Shown: piece after piece, positions 1 through 12,172 of the stretch | Position numbering within the stretch: position 1 is the stretch's first letter | Layout of the letters: each line of letters opens with the position of its first letter | From: Arenicola marina | Taxonomy: Eukaryota > Annelida > Polychaeta > Arenicolidae | Direction of reading: 5' to 3' | Length of the DNA: 64,000 nt | Assembly (NCBI GenBank): GCA_964019135.1 | Contig: OZ025260.1 | Location: 30,126,254 to 30,190,253 of the forward strand | Notes under the pieces: generated by a model | Database searches by the model: none | Seen by the model: the letters and a program-made list of their open reading frames with translations, nothing else | Told to the model about the DNA's origin: nothing | Made by a program: the position numbers and the translations under genes

Positions 1-49
1 TAAACATGGATTAATCGGATACACCGCCATGTGATCACACTGCTGCCAG
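1..49 (+). other. 3' end of putative non-coding first exon with donor, copy A
   Basis: The sequence ends in CCAG and is followed at 50 by GTGAGT, a full consensus 5' splice site for the plus strand. It holds two very short frames: ATG GAT TAA at 6-14 and ATG TGA at 29-34. The promoter-like part of this copy lies left of the window. Exon status is inferred from the donor only. Confidence 0.4.
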
Positions 50-170
50 GTGAGTCTGTCTATGGAGCATATCATTGTTTAGTTAAGTTTGGGATTTAGT
101 TGTGTAAATCATCGAAACTTGACCACTGGCGCTGCATTCACCTCCATTGCCTCGGCATCACCGAGTTAAA

Positions 171-196
171 GCTGCTCATGCAGCAATTTTTTATTT
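171..196 (+). other. Short hairpin followed by T-run, copy A
   Basis: GCTGC and GCAGC flank a TCAT loop (171-184), followed after AA by six T. It lies about 120 nt past the putative donor and recurs in B (from 26527) and C (from 51887). A T-run after a hairpin could stop RNA polymerase III, but no A/B box is seen just upstream, so this is only a noted structure. Confidence 0.2.
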
Positions 197-280
197 ACAT
201 CATGCAGAAGGGCTACCATTCGACTCGTATCTCGTTGACGCGCTAACTCGTCAGAAGGGGTGGACCAGGCGGGGGACTTG

Positions 281-558
281 CGTAGTAAGGAGGGGCAGCG
301 GGGGGCCCCGGCCGGGGCCCGCCCGTAGTAGGGAGGGGCAGTGGGTTGGCCCCGGCCCCGGTCACCCGTAGAAGGGAGGGGCAGTGGGGTGGCCTCGGCC
401 GGGGTAGCACGTAGTAGGGAGGGGCAGTGGGTTGGCCCCGGCCCCGGTCGCTCGTAGAAGGGAGGGGCAGCGGGGTGGTCTCGGCTGGGGTCGCACGTAG
501 AAGGCAGGGGCAGCGGGCTGGCCCCGGCCGGGGTCACACATAGTAGGGGGAGGGGCAG
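281..558 (+). repeat. GC-rich 43-bp minisatellite, copy A
   Basis: Six units start with CGTAG at 281, 324, 367, 410, 453 and 496, with a partial unit at 539. Alternate units carry CGTAGTAG and CGTAGAAG, suggesting an older 86-bp doublet. Each has three G-runs (GGG-A-GGGG-CAGNGGG) and a strongly self-complementary GC block such as GGCCCCGGCCGGGGCC. The short frames on both strands here are translations of this repeat. Confidence 0.93.
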
Positions 559-593
559 TAGCAGTATGCTAATATGCTGTAGCGGTATGTTAT

Positions 594-2440
594 GTTGCAG
601 CAGTATGTCACGCTGTAACAGTGTCAGGCTGTAACAGTGTCAAGCTGTAACAGTGTCACGCTGTAACAGTGTCACGCTGTAACAGTGTCACGCTGTAACA
701 GTGTCGCGCTATAACAGTGTCACGCTGTAACACTGTCTCACGCTGTAACACTGCCTCACGCTGTAACAGTGTCACACTGTAATAGTGTCACGCTGTAACA
801 GTATCAGGCTGTAACAGTGGCAGGCTGTAAAAGTGTCACCCTGTTACGGTGTCACGCTGTAAATCACGCTGTCGACTGTGTTACGCTGTCAATGTCACGC
901 TGTAGCAGTGTCATGCTGTAACAGTGTCACGCTTTACCATGTCACGATGTGAAAGTGTCACGCTGTAACAGTGTCAGGCTGTAATAGTGTCAGACAGTGA
1001 AACTGTCACGCTATGACAGTGTCAGACTGTAATACTGTCACGCTGTAGCAGTGCCACGCTGTAACAGTGTCACGCTATATCAGTGTCATGCTGTAAAAGT
1101 GTCACGCTGTAACAGTGTCACGCTGTGAATCACGCTGTTGACAGTGTTACGCCGTAACTGTCACGCTGTTGACAGTGTTACGCTGTAACTGTCTCAGGCT
1201 GTAAGTGTCACGCTGTAAGAGTGTCACGCTGTAAGAGTGTCAGGCTGTTAGTGTCACGCTGTAAAAGTGTCAGGCTGTAAGTGTCACGCTGTAACAGTGA
1301 CACGCTGTAACACTGTCACGACATAATAGTGTCAGACTGAAGCACTGTCACGCTACAGCAGTGTCACGCTGTACCACGGTCACGCTGTAATAGTCTCACG
1401 CTGTAACAGTGTCACGCTGTAACATTGTCAGGCTGTAACAGTGTCACGCTGTAAAAGTGTCAGGCTGTAACAGTGTCACGCTGTAACATTGTCAGGCTGT
1501 AACAGTGTCACGCTGTAAAAGTCACGCTGTAACCGTGTCACGCTGTGACAGTTTCACGCTGTAACAGTGTCACGCTGTAACACGGTCAGGCTGTAAGTCA
1601 CGCTGCAACAGTGTCACGCTGTAGCAGTGTCACCCTGTAACACTGCCTCACGCTGTAACAGTGTCACGCTGTAACAGTGTCACGTTGTAAAAGTGTCACG
1701 CTGTAAAAGTGTCACGCTGTAACAGATTCACGCTGTAGCAGTGTCACCCTGTAACACTGCCTCACGCTGTAACAGTGTCACGCTGTAACAGTGTCACGCT
1801 GTAAAAGTGTCACGCTGTAAAAGTGTCACGCTGTAACAGTGTCACGCTGTAACAGTGTCACGCTGCAACAGTGTCACGCTGTAACAGTGTCAGACTAACA
1901 GGGTCACGCTGTAATGGTGTCAGACTGTAACAGTGTCACGCTGTAACATTGTCAGGCTGTAACAGTGTCACGCTGTAAAAGTCACGCTGTAACCGTGTCA
2001 CGCTGTGACAGTTTCACGCTGTAACAGTGTCACGCTGTAACACGGTCAGGCTGTAAGTCACGCTGCAACAGTGTCACGCTGTAGCAGTGTCACCCTGTAA
2101 CACTGCCTCACGCTGTAACAGTGTCACGCTGTAACAGTGTCACGTTGTAAAAGTGTCACGCTGTAAAAGTGTCACGCTGTAACAGATTCACGCTGTAGCA
2201 GTGTCACCCTGTAACACTGCCTCACGCTGTAACAGTGTCACGCTGTAACAGTGTCACGCTGTAAAAGTGTCACGCTGTAAAAGTGTCACGCTGTAACAGT
2301 GTCACGCTGTAACAGTGTCACGCTGCAACAGTGTCACGCTGTAACAGTGTCAGACTAACAGGGTCACGCTGTAATGGTGTCAGACTGTAACACTGCCTCA
2401 CGCTGTAACGGTGTCACGCTGTAACAGTGTCACACTGACA
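594..2440 (+). repeat. 16-bp satellite array, copy A (about 1.85 kb)
   Basis: The consensus monomer is CACGCTGTAACAGTGT. Many variants exist: CAGGCTGTAA, TAAAAGTGT, and shortened or 17-18-bp units with CTGTCTCACG. The monomer has near dyad symmetry around its central A. A higher-order duplication is plain: about 430 bp from 1481 recurs from 1941, a 460-bp shift, with the same unusual variant monomers in order. Confidence 0.95.
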
Positions 2441-5400
2441 CAACAGTGTAAACACTTTCGCTACAGTGATAACAGTGCCACAACAGTTTGAACAGTGCCA
2501 CAACAGCGGGTACAGTGTCACAACAGTGGTAACAGTGTCACTACTGTGGGAACACCGTCACTACAGTGGGAACGCTGTCACAACAGTGGGAACAGTGTCA
2601 CGACAGTAAGGAACAGTGTCCCGACAGTGCCGCAACAGTGCCACAAGGGTGCCGTAACAGTGTCACAACAGTGGGAACACTGTCACTACTGTGGGAACAC
2701 TGTCACTACAGTGGGAACACTGTCACTACAGTGACAACAATGTCGCTACAGTGGGAACACTGTCACTGCAGTGGGAACAGTGTCTTAACAGTGGGAACAG
2801 TGTCACAACAGTGGAAACAGTGTCGGAACAGTGATAACACTTTCCCTACATTGGGAATAGTGTCACAACAGTGCCGTAACAGTGTCACAACAGTGCCGTA
2901 ACAGTGTCACAACCGTGGGAACAGTGTTACAACAGTGGGAACAGTGTCACAACAGTGGGAACAGTGTTACAACAGTGGGGACAGTGTCACAACAGTGAGA
3001 ACAGTGCCGCAACAGTGTCACAACAGTGGGAACATGTCACAACAGTGAGAACAGTGCCGCACCAGTGACACAACAGTGGCAACACTGGCACTTGGGTGGG
3101 AACACTGTGACTACAGTGGGAACACTCACAACAGTGGGAACAGTGTCACAGCATTGGGAACAGTGGGAACAGTGTCACGCAAGTAGGCAACTGTCATTCC
3201 AGTGGGAACAGTGTCACAAGAGTGGGAACAGTGTCACAACAGTGGTACAACAGTGGAAACACTGTCATAACCGTAGGAAGACTGTCACAACAGTGGGAAC
3301 AGTGTCACGGCATTGGGAACAGTGTCACAACTGTCTGAACAGTGTCACTACAGTGGTAACAGTGTCACAACAGTGGTAACAGTGTCACAACAGTGGGAAC
3401 AGTGTCACAACAGTGGGAACACTGTCACTAAAGTAGGAACGCTGTCACTACCGTGGGAACACTCACTCCGGGCGGAACACCTTCACTACAGTAGCAAAAC
3501 TGTCACTACAGTGGGAACACTGTCACAACAGTGGGAACACTTTCGCTACCGTGGGAACAATGTTACAACAGTGGGAACAGTGTCACAACAGTGAGAACAC
3601 TTTCGCTACATTGGGAATAGTGTCACAACAGTGCCGTAACAGTGTCACAACCGTGGGAACAGTGTTACAACAGTGGGAACAGTGTCACAACAGTGGGAAC
3701 AGTGTTACAACAGTGGGGACAGTGTCACAACAGTGAGAACAGTGCCGCAACAGTGTCACAACAGTGGGAACATGTCACAACAGTGAGAACAGTGCCGCAC
3801 CAGTGACACAACAGTGGCAACACTGGCACTTGGGTGGGAACACTGTGACTACAGTGGGAACACTGTCACAACAGTGGGAACAGTGTCACAGCATTGGGAA
3901 CAGTGGGAACACAGTGTCACCCAAGTAGGCAACTGTCATTCCAGTGGGAACAGTGTCACAAGAGTGGGAACAGTGTCACAACAGTGGTACAACAGTGGAA
4001 ACACTGTCATAACCGTAGGAAGACTGTCACAACAGTGGGAACAGTGTCACAACTGTCTGAACAGTGTCACTACAGTGGTAACAGTGTCACAACAGTGGGA
4101 ACAGTGTGACAACAGTGGGAACAGTGTCACAACAGTGGGAACACTGTCACTAAAGTAGGAACGCTGTCACTACCGTGGGAACACTCACTCCGGGCGGAAT
4201 ACCTTCACTACAGTAGCAAAACTGTCACTACAGTGGGAACACTGTCACAACAGTGGGAACACTTTCGCTACCGTGGGAACAATGTTACAACAGTGGGAAC
4301 AGTGTCACAACAGTGAGAACACTTTCGCTACATTGGGAATAGTGTCACAACAGTGCCGTAACAGTGTCACAACCGTGGGAACAGTGTTACAACAGTGGGA
4401 ACAGTGTCACAACAGTGCCGTAACAGTTTCACAACGGTGGGAACAGTGTTACAACAGTGGGGACAGTGTCACAACAGTGAGAACAGTGCCGCACCAGTGG
4501 CACAGCAGTGCCAACACTGTCACTTGGGTAGGAACACTGTGACTACAGTGGGAACACTGTCACAACAGTGGGAACAGTGTCACAGCATTGGTAACAGTGT
4601 CACAACAGTGGGAACAGTGTCACGCAAGTAGGCAACTGTCATTCCAGTGGGAACAGTGTCACAATCGTGGGAACCGTGTCACAACAGTGGTGCAACAGTG
4701 GAAACACTGTCATAACCGTAGGAAGACTGTCACGACGGTGGGAACAGTGTCGCAACAGTGGGAACAGTGTCACTAAAGTAGGAACGCTGTCACTACCGTG
4801 GGAAAACTCACTCCGGGCGGAACACCTTCACTTCAGTAGCAAAACTGTCTCTACAGGGGGAACACTGTCACTACAGTGGAAACACTGTCACTGCAGTGGG
4901 AACACTCTCACTACAGTGGGAACACTGTCACTACAGTAGGAACACTGTCACTACAGTGGGAACACTATCACAACAGTGGGAACACTTTCGCTACCGTGAG
5001 AACAGTGTCACAACAGTGGTAGCACGGTCACAACATTGGGAACACGTTCACAACAATGGGAATAGTGTCACAACAGTGGGAACAGTGTCACAACAGTGGG
5101 AACAGTGTCACAACTGTGAGAACAGTGCCGCACCAGTGACACATCAGGGGCAACACTGTCACTTGGGTGGGAACACTGTGACTACAGTGGGAACACTGTC
5201 ACAACAGTGGGAACACTATCACAACAGTGGGAACACTTTCGCTACCGTGAGAACAGTGTCACAACAGTGGTAGCACGGTCACAACATTGGGAACACGTTC
5301 ACAACAATGGGAATAGTGTCACAACAGTGGGAACAGTGTCACAACAGTGGGAACAGTGTCACAACTGTGAGAACAGTGCCGCACCAGTGACACATCAGTG

Positions 5401-8400
5401 GCAACACTGTCACTTGGGTGGGAACACTGTGACTACAGTGGGAACACTGTCACAACAGTGGGAACAGTGTCACAACAGTGAGAACAGTGTCACAACAGTG
5501 GGAACATGTCACAACAGTGAGAACAGTGCCGCACCACTGACACAACAGTGGCAACACTGGCACTTGGGTGGGAACACTGTGACTACAGTGGGAACACTGT
5601 CACAACAGTGGGAACAGTGTCACAGCATTGGGAACAGTGGGAACACAGTGTCACCCAAGTAGGCAACTCTCATTCCAGTGGGAACAGTGTCACAAGAGTG
5701 GGAACAGTGTCACAACAGTGGTACAACAGTGGAAACACTGTCATAACCGTAGGAAGACTGTCACAACAGTGGGAACAGTGTCACAGCATTGGGAACAGTG
5801 TCACAACTGTCTGAACAGTGTCACTACAGTGGTAACAGTGTCACAACAGTGGGAACAGTGTGACAACAGTGGGAACAGTGTCACAACAGTGGGAACACTG
5901 TCACTAAAGTAGGAACGCTGTCACTACCGTGGGAACACTCACTCCGGGCGGAATACCTTCACTACAGTAGCAAAACTGTCACTACAGTGGGAACACTGTC
6001 ACAACAGTGGGAACACTTTCGCTACCGTGGGAACAATGTTACAACAGTGGGAACAGTGTCACAACAGTGAGAACACTTTCGCTACATTGGGAATAGTGTC
6101 ACAACAGTGCCGTAACAGTGTCACAACCGTGGGAACAGTGTTACAACAGTGGGAACAGTGTCACAACAGTGCCGTAACAGTTTCACAACGGTGGGAACAG
6201 TGTTACAACAGTGGGGACAGTGTCACAACAGTGAGAACAGTGCCGCACCAGTGGCACAGCAGTGCCAACACTGTCACTTGGGTAGGAACACTGTGACTAC
6301 AGTGGGAACACTGTCACAACAGTGGGAACAGTGTCACAGCATTGGTAACAGTGTCACAACAGTGGGAACAGTGTCACGCAAGTAGGCAACTGTCATTCCA
6401 GTGGGAACAGTGTCACAATCGTGGGAACCGTGTCACAACAGTGGTGCAACAGTGGAAACACTGTCATAACCGTAGGAAGACTGTCACGACGGTGGGAACA
6501 GTGTCGCAACAGTGGGAACGGTGTCAATAGTGGGAACACTGTCACTACAGTGGAAACACTGTCACGACGGTGGGAACAGTGTCGCAACAGTGGGAACAGT
6601 GTCACTAAAGTAGGAACGCTGTCACTACCGTGGGAAAACTCACTCCGGGCGGAACACCTTCACTTCAGTAGCAAAACTGTCTCTACAGGGGGAACACTGT
6701 CACTACAGTGGAAACACTGTCACTGCAGTGGGAACACTCTCACTACAGTGGGAACACTGTCACTACAGTAGGAACACTGTCACTACAGTGGGAACACTAT
6801 CACAACAGTGGGAACACTTTCGCTACCGTGAGAACAGTGTCACAACAGTGGTAGCACGGTCACAACATTGGGAACACGTTCACAACAATGGGAATAGTGT
6901 CACAACAGTGGGAACAGTGTCACAACAGTGGGAACAGTGTCACAACTGTGAGAACAGTGCCGCACCAGTGACACATCAGGGGCAACACTGTCACTTGGGT
7001 GGGAACACTGTGACTACAGTGGGAACACTGTCACAACAGTGGGAACACTATCACAACAGTGGGAACACTTTCGCTACCGTGAGAACAGTGTCACAACAGT
7101 GGTAGCACGGTCACAACATTGGGAACACGTTCACAACAATGGGAATAGTGTCACAACAGTGGGAACAGTGTCACAACAGTGGGAACAGTGTCACAACTGT
7201 GAGAACAGTGCCGCACCAGTGACACATCAGTGGCAACACTGTCACTTGGGTGGGAACACTGTGACTACAGTGGGAACACTGTCACAACAGTGGGAACAGT
7301 GTCACAACAGTGAGAACAGTGTCACAACAGTGGGAACATGTCACAACAGTGAGAACAGTGCCGCACCACTGACACAACAGTGGCAACACTGGCACTTGGG
7401 TGGGAACACTGTGACTACAGTGGGAACACTGTCACAACAGTGGGAACAGTGTCACAGCATTGGGAACAGTGGGAACACAGTGTCACGCAAGTAGGCAACT
7501 CTCATTCCAGTGGGAACAGTGTCACAAGAGTGGGAACAGTGTCACAACAGTGGTACAACAGTGGAAACACTGTCATAACCGTAGGAAGACTGTCACAACA
7601 GTGGGAACAGTGTCACAGCATTGGGAACAGTGTCACAACTGTCTGAACAGTGTCACTACAGTGGTAACAGTGTCACAACAGTGGGAACAGTGTGACAACA
7701 GTGGGAACAGTGTCACAACAGTGGGAACACTGTCACTAAAGTAGGAACGCTGTCACTACCGTGGGAACACTCACTCCGGGCGAAACACCTTCACTACAGT
7801 AGCAAAACTGTCACTACAGTGGGAACACTGTCACAACAGTGGGAACACTTTCGCTACCGTGGGAACAATGTTACAACAGTGGGAACAGTGTCACAACAGT
7901 GAGAACACTTTCGCTACATTGGGAATAGTGTCACAACAGTGCCGTAACAGTGTCACAACCGTGGGAACAGTGTTACAACAGTGGGAACCATGTCACAACA
8001 GTGCCGTAACAGTTTCACAACGGTGGGAACAGTGTTACAACAGTGGGGACAGTGTCACACCAGTGGCACAGCAGTGGCAACACTGTCACTTGGGTGGGAA
8101 CACTGTGACTACAGTGGGAACACTGTCACAACAGTGGGAACAGTGTCACAGCATTGGGAACAGTGTCGCAACAGTGGGAGCAGTGTCACGCAAGTAGGCA
8201 ACTGTCATTCCAGTGGGAACAGTGTCACAATAGTGGGAACCGTGTCACAACAGTGGTGCAACAGTGGAAACACTGTCATAACCGTAGGAAGACTGTCACG
8301 ACGGTGGGAACAGTGTCGCAACAGTGGGAACGGTGTCAATAGTGGGAACACTGTCACTACAGTGGAAACACTGTCACTAAAGTAGGAACGCTGTCACTAC

Positions 8401-9995
8401 CGTGGGAAAACTCACTCCGGGCGGAACACCTTCACTACAGTAGCAAAACTGTCACTACAGTGGAAACACTGTCACAACAGTGGGAACACTTTCGCTACCG
8501 TGAGAACAGTGTCACAACAGTGGTAGCACGGTCACAACATTGGGAACACGTTCACAACAATGGGAATAGTGTCACAACAGTGGGAACAGTGTCACAACAG
8601 TGGGAACAGTGTCACAACTGTGAGAACAGTGCCGCACCAGTGACACATCAGTGGCAACACTGTCACTTGGGTGGGAACACTGTGACTACAGTGGGAACAC
8701 TGTCACAACAGTGGGAACAGTGTCACAGCATTGGGAACAGTGTCACAACAGTCTGAACAATGTCACTACAGTGGTAACAGTGTCACAACAGTGGGAACAA
8801 TGTCACAACAGTGGGAACACTGTCACTAAAGTAGGAACGCTGTCACTACCGTGGGAACACTCACTCCGGGCGGAACACCTTCACTACAGTAGCAAAACTG
8901 TCACTACAGTGGGAACACTGTCACTACAGTGGGAACACTTTCGCTACCGTGGGAACAGTGTCACAACAGTGGTAACACGGTCACAACAGTGGGAACACGT
9001 TCACAACAATGGGAACATTGTCACAACAGTGGGAACAGTGTCTGAACAGTGGGAACAGTGTCACAACAGTGGGAACAGTGTCTGAACAGTGGGAACAGTG
9101 CCACAACAGTGGGAACAGTGTCACAACAGTGAGAACACTGTCACTCCAATAGGAACATTGTCACTGCAGTGCCACAACAGTATGAGCAGTGCCACAACAG
9201 CGGGAACAGTGTCACAACAGTGGGAACAGTGTCCCGACAGTGCCGCAACAGTGTCACAACAGTGCCGTAACAGTTTCACAACCGTGGGAACAGTGTTACA
9301 ACATTGGGAGCAGTGTCACAACAGTGGAAACATGTCACAACAGTGAGAACAGTGCCGCAATAGTGGGAACAGTGTCACAACAGTGGGAACATGTAACAAC
9401 AGTGAAAACAGTGCAGCACCAGTGACACAACAGTGGCAACTCTGTCACTTGGGTGGGAACACTGTCACTACAGTGGGAACACTCTCACTACTGTGGGAAC
9501 ACTTTCTCTACAGCTTGAACACTGTCACTAGAGTGGGAACACTGTCACTACACTTGGAACACTGTCACAACAGTGGGAACACTGTCACAACAGTGGGAAC
9601 ACTGTCACAACAGTGGGAACAGTCACTCAAGTAGGCAACTGTCATTCAAGTGGGAACAGTGTCACAACAGTGGAAACCGTGTCACGACAGTGGGAACAGT
9701 GTAACAACAGTGGGAACACTTTCGCTACAGTGGGAGCTGTCGCAACAGTGGGAACATTGTCATAACAGAGGGAACACTGTCACAACAGTGGGAACAGTGT
9801 CGGAACAGTGGAAACACTCACTCAAGTAGGCAACTGTCACAACAGTGGGAACAGTTTCACAACAATGGGAACACTCACAAAAGTGGGAACAGTGTCACAA
9901 CAGTGGGAACACTTTCGCCACAATGGGAATAGTTTCACAACAGTGGGAACACTGCCACTACAGTGGGAACATTGTCACTGCAGTGGGAACACTGT
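2441..9995 (+). repeat. 20-bp satellite array, copy A (about 7.5 kb)
   Basis: The monomer is GGGAACAGTGTCACAACAGT, with a second common form carrying ACACTGTCACTACAGT. Occasional 10-11-bp half units such as GGTACAACAGT shift the phase. Because 20 is not a multiple of 3, each plus frame cycles through the repeat in 60 bp, giving the recurrent open frames of 60-150 residues rich in NSVTTVGT and SQQWEQCH. These have no fixed start, end or splice context and are not counted as genes. Confidence 0.97.
3814..9045 (+). repeat. Higher-order repeat blocks of about 1.73-1.83 kb within 20-bp array, copy A
   Basis: Distinct runs of variant monomers recur in order. The block starting at 3814 is repeated at 5548 (shift 1734) and 7380 (shift 1832). 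Inside, the run at 4273 recurs at 6027 (shift 1754) and the run at 4896 at 6728 (shift 1832); the 78-bp change of shift is an insertion near 6.51-6.59 kb. The third block is incomplete and diverges by about 8.4 kb. Confidence 0.85.
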
Positions 9996-10275
9996 CACCG
10001 GATTAGTGACACGGTTATCGGTGTAGTGACGCCGCTATCCGAGTAGAGACACGGTTACCGGAGTAGTGACACGGTTATCGGTGTAGTGACACGGTTACCG
10101 GGGCAGTGATACGTTACCGGAGTGGTGGTACGCTACCAAAATGGTGCCACGGTTAACGAGGTAGCGACGCGGTAACGTGAAACGGTTACCCAATTGGCTC
10201 TCGGTTACCCACGGTCACCCGGTTGAGCCCCGTTTATCCACGGTTCACAGGTTGACTCGCGGTTACCCGCTCTCC
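9996..10275 (+). repeat. Degenerate third 20-bp array, copy A
   Basis: The monomer is close to GTAGTGACACGGTTACCGGA, with about seven recognisable units that decay to the right into GGTTACCCACGGTCACCCGG-like sequence. It keeps the 20-bp period of its neighbour but carries AGTGACAC, the reverse complement of the neighbour's GTGTCACT. The junction is abrupt after ACTGTCACCGGATT. Confidence 0.85.
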
Positions 10276-11203
10276 CCATTGGGACGTGAGACTACGTAGG
10301 AGGGGCGCGTTATGACCGTCGGCACCTTTAATCCTGAGCATGAACGTTCATGGATGCACTAGTTACCATTGCAACAAAATGTTAAAGAAAAATGTATGAA
10401 AACCTCCTACTGCATATAAACTTTGCTTCACGAGTGTTCTTCTTTCTACGGAAACCTGACTTTAGTTAATTTAATCACAGTTTATTCACGAAATAACCAA
10501 ATTTAACAGTCACTTTCTTCCCGGTGTGCTGGGTGGGTGTATCCGACACAAGAAATATGTTCCCTGGCGTGAAGCCCCATTGTGGCAAAATATAATGTAT
10601 TTCACAGCGTATCGTTCATGGCTTAAACTATATGTGGTTGTATTAAACCAATACGAATTCTATTTTATTAAAACCATTTTTAAGGAAAATTACCAGCAGA
10701 ACAGCTGATAAATGAAGATTCACCCCGCAGGAAGTAAGGGAACACGATAAAACACATTTGATTTCTATACATTTATTTTGCAAATTACTGAACACTTAAT
10801 CAGGGTTGATCCTGATGAAATGCTTCTTTGCCGTTGAACACGTGTTCGATTATTGCAGGATACTCCAGTATTACAACTCATCCAGGAGAGAAAAAACATA
10901 CAAAAGGCATCAAAGCCTTGGCAGTGAACGTATAGCAGGATACTTGTCACACATCGCCGGCGCATACATCGAATTAAAAATGAAAATCAGAGTGTGTGAG
11001 AAAAGCGACCAAACTCTCTTTCCTTGTCAAAACAATTAAGACTGACAAACTATTTATCTTCAGCCACCGTGCTGTGCCAAAATTGTGATGCAGAATGTTA
11101 TAACATGTTCCGATTGGCTACATTAATGTCGTTTAATTAGCACTAATAGCTTAATTATGACATTAATACATGCCAGCGCTTAGCAGGAAGGTGAGGGACG
11201 GTT

Positions 11204-11243
11204 GGGGGAGGGGGTGTATGGTGGTGGGGAAGGGGGTGGGGGG
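11204..11243 (+). repeat. G-run cluster with quadruplex potential, copy A
   Basis: Successive runs of four to six G are separated by one to a dozen bases, including GGGGGAGGGGG and GGGGAAGGGGGTGGGGGG. At least four runs fall within 40 nt on the plus strand, the usual requirement for an intramolecular G-quadruplex. The same cluster is at 36525-36564 and 61814-61853. Confidence 0.6.
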
Positions 11244-11579
11244 TGCAAATGAGTTTTGACTTCCCCATATCGAGTCGGAAGGGGGAAGTGAAATTAGCAT
11301 GCCAGGCGCATACAGTCGCAGACGTTCATGGATTACTGTGGTGATCTGTTGTATGCCGTGTCCACCACAGACGTTGTCCATACGCCTTCAGCTCGTGGTC
11401 ATGATCAGACCTATACTCATAACCTCGTATCAGTCTTCAGCTCTAATATCTGTACATGTTGGGTTCACTTCAAACGGACCCACTTCGACACGCCTCTGCT
11501 ATCACTATTGCTCTATATTAGACATCAACATGTCAATGTCAAAGTAACACGAATGTGCATGATTAGCTTAATGTATTTG

Positions 11580-11757
11580 TGGGTGTGGGGCGGCGTGGGG
11601 GGGGGGGGGTTATGCGTGGGGGTAGTCAGTCATATGTGGGGGGGGGGTAGTCGGTCACGTGTGTGTGTGGGGTAGTCAATCATGATTGTGGGACGGGGTT
11701 AGTTAGGCATGTGTGTGTGGAGGGCGGGGGGGTGGGGGGGGTAGTCAGTCATAGAAG
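11580..11757 (+). repeat. G-rich GTAGTCAGTCA minisatellite, copy A
   Basis: Units combine GTAGTCAGTCA (or TCGGTCA, TCAATCA, TTAGGCA) with a GTGTGTGT stretch and a run of five to ten G. About five imperfect units of 30-45 bp are present. The plus frames over it are poly-glycine/valine translations and are disregarded. Confidence 0.75.
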
Positions 11758-11763
11758 AACACG

Positions 11764-12172
11764 TCAAAGGTCATGGCCAATATCATTGACATTGACCTTG
11801 ACATTTGCGGCCAGTAAAATACACATTGTAAAAATTATCGTCCAAGAGTAGTGCACATGAAATAGCTATATCCTGCAACATGTGAGTGTCTTTAACTTTG
11901 ATCCCTTATAGCTAGCCAAACAGCGGCTGCGATAGGAAATAGCATAGCCATAAAACTGTCTCTTCTACTCCTGGTACAAGTCAAGTCAATGATGTAGTGT
12001 GACTGCCACATATAGAATTACACATTTAACTTATACTTTGGATCCCGTTCGTTGATCAATGTTAAGATTAGGTCCCTATGCGTACATCACAATATAACGG
12101 TGCAATCCAGCTGCACGCTTCAAGGTCATCATAGGCACATCCTCACACCCTGGTCCTTTGAGGTCAAGGTCA
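11764..12172. promoter_or_regulatory. AGGTCA half-site cluster, copy A
   Basis: TCAAAGGTCA lies at 11764-11773, TGACCTTGA at 11793-11801, CAAGGTCA at 12121-12128 and AGGTCAAGGTCA at 12161-12172. The last is a direct repeat with no spacer and contains TCAAGGTCA, the extended site favoured by estrogen-related-receptor type nuclear receptors. Similar AAGGTCA-rich DNA is also common in dispersed invertebrate repeats, so this may be repeat debris. Copies exist in B and C. Confidence 0.3.

Noticed and set aside
594-2440. CRISPR-like array
   Set aside because: Monomers are directly adjacent with no unique spacers, and the context is eukaryotic. This is a satellite.
2495-10026. Dozens of plus-strand frames with MGTVSQQWEQCHNSGNSVTT-type sequence
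   Set aside because: All are register shifts of the 20-bp satellite. The same peptide arises in all three frames, and starts and stops fall on random variants. The same applies in copies B and C.
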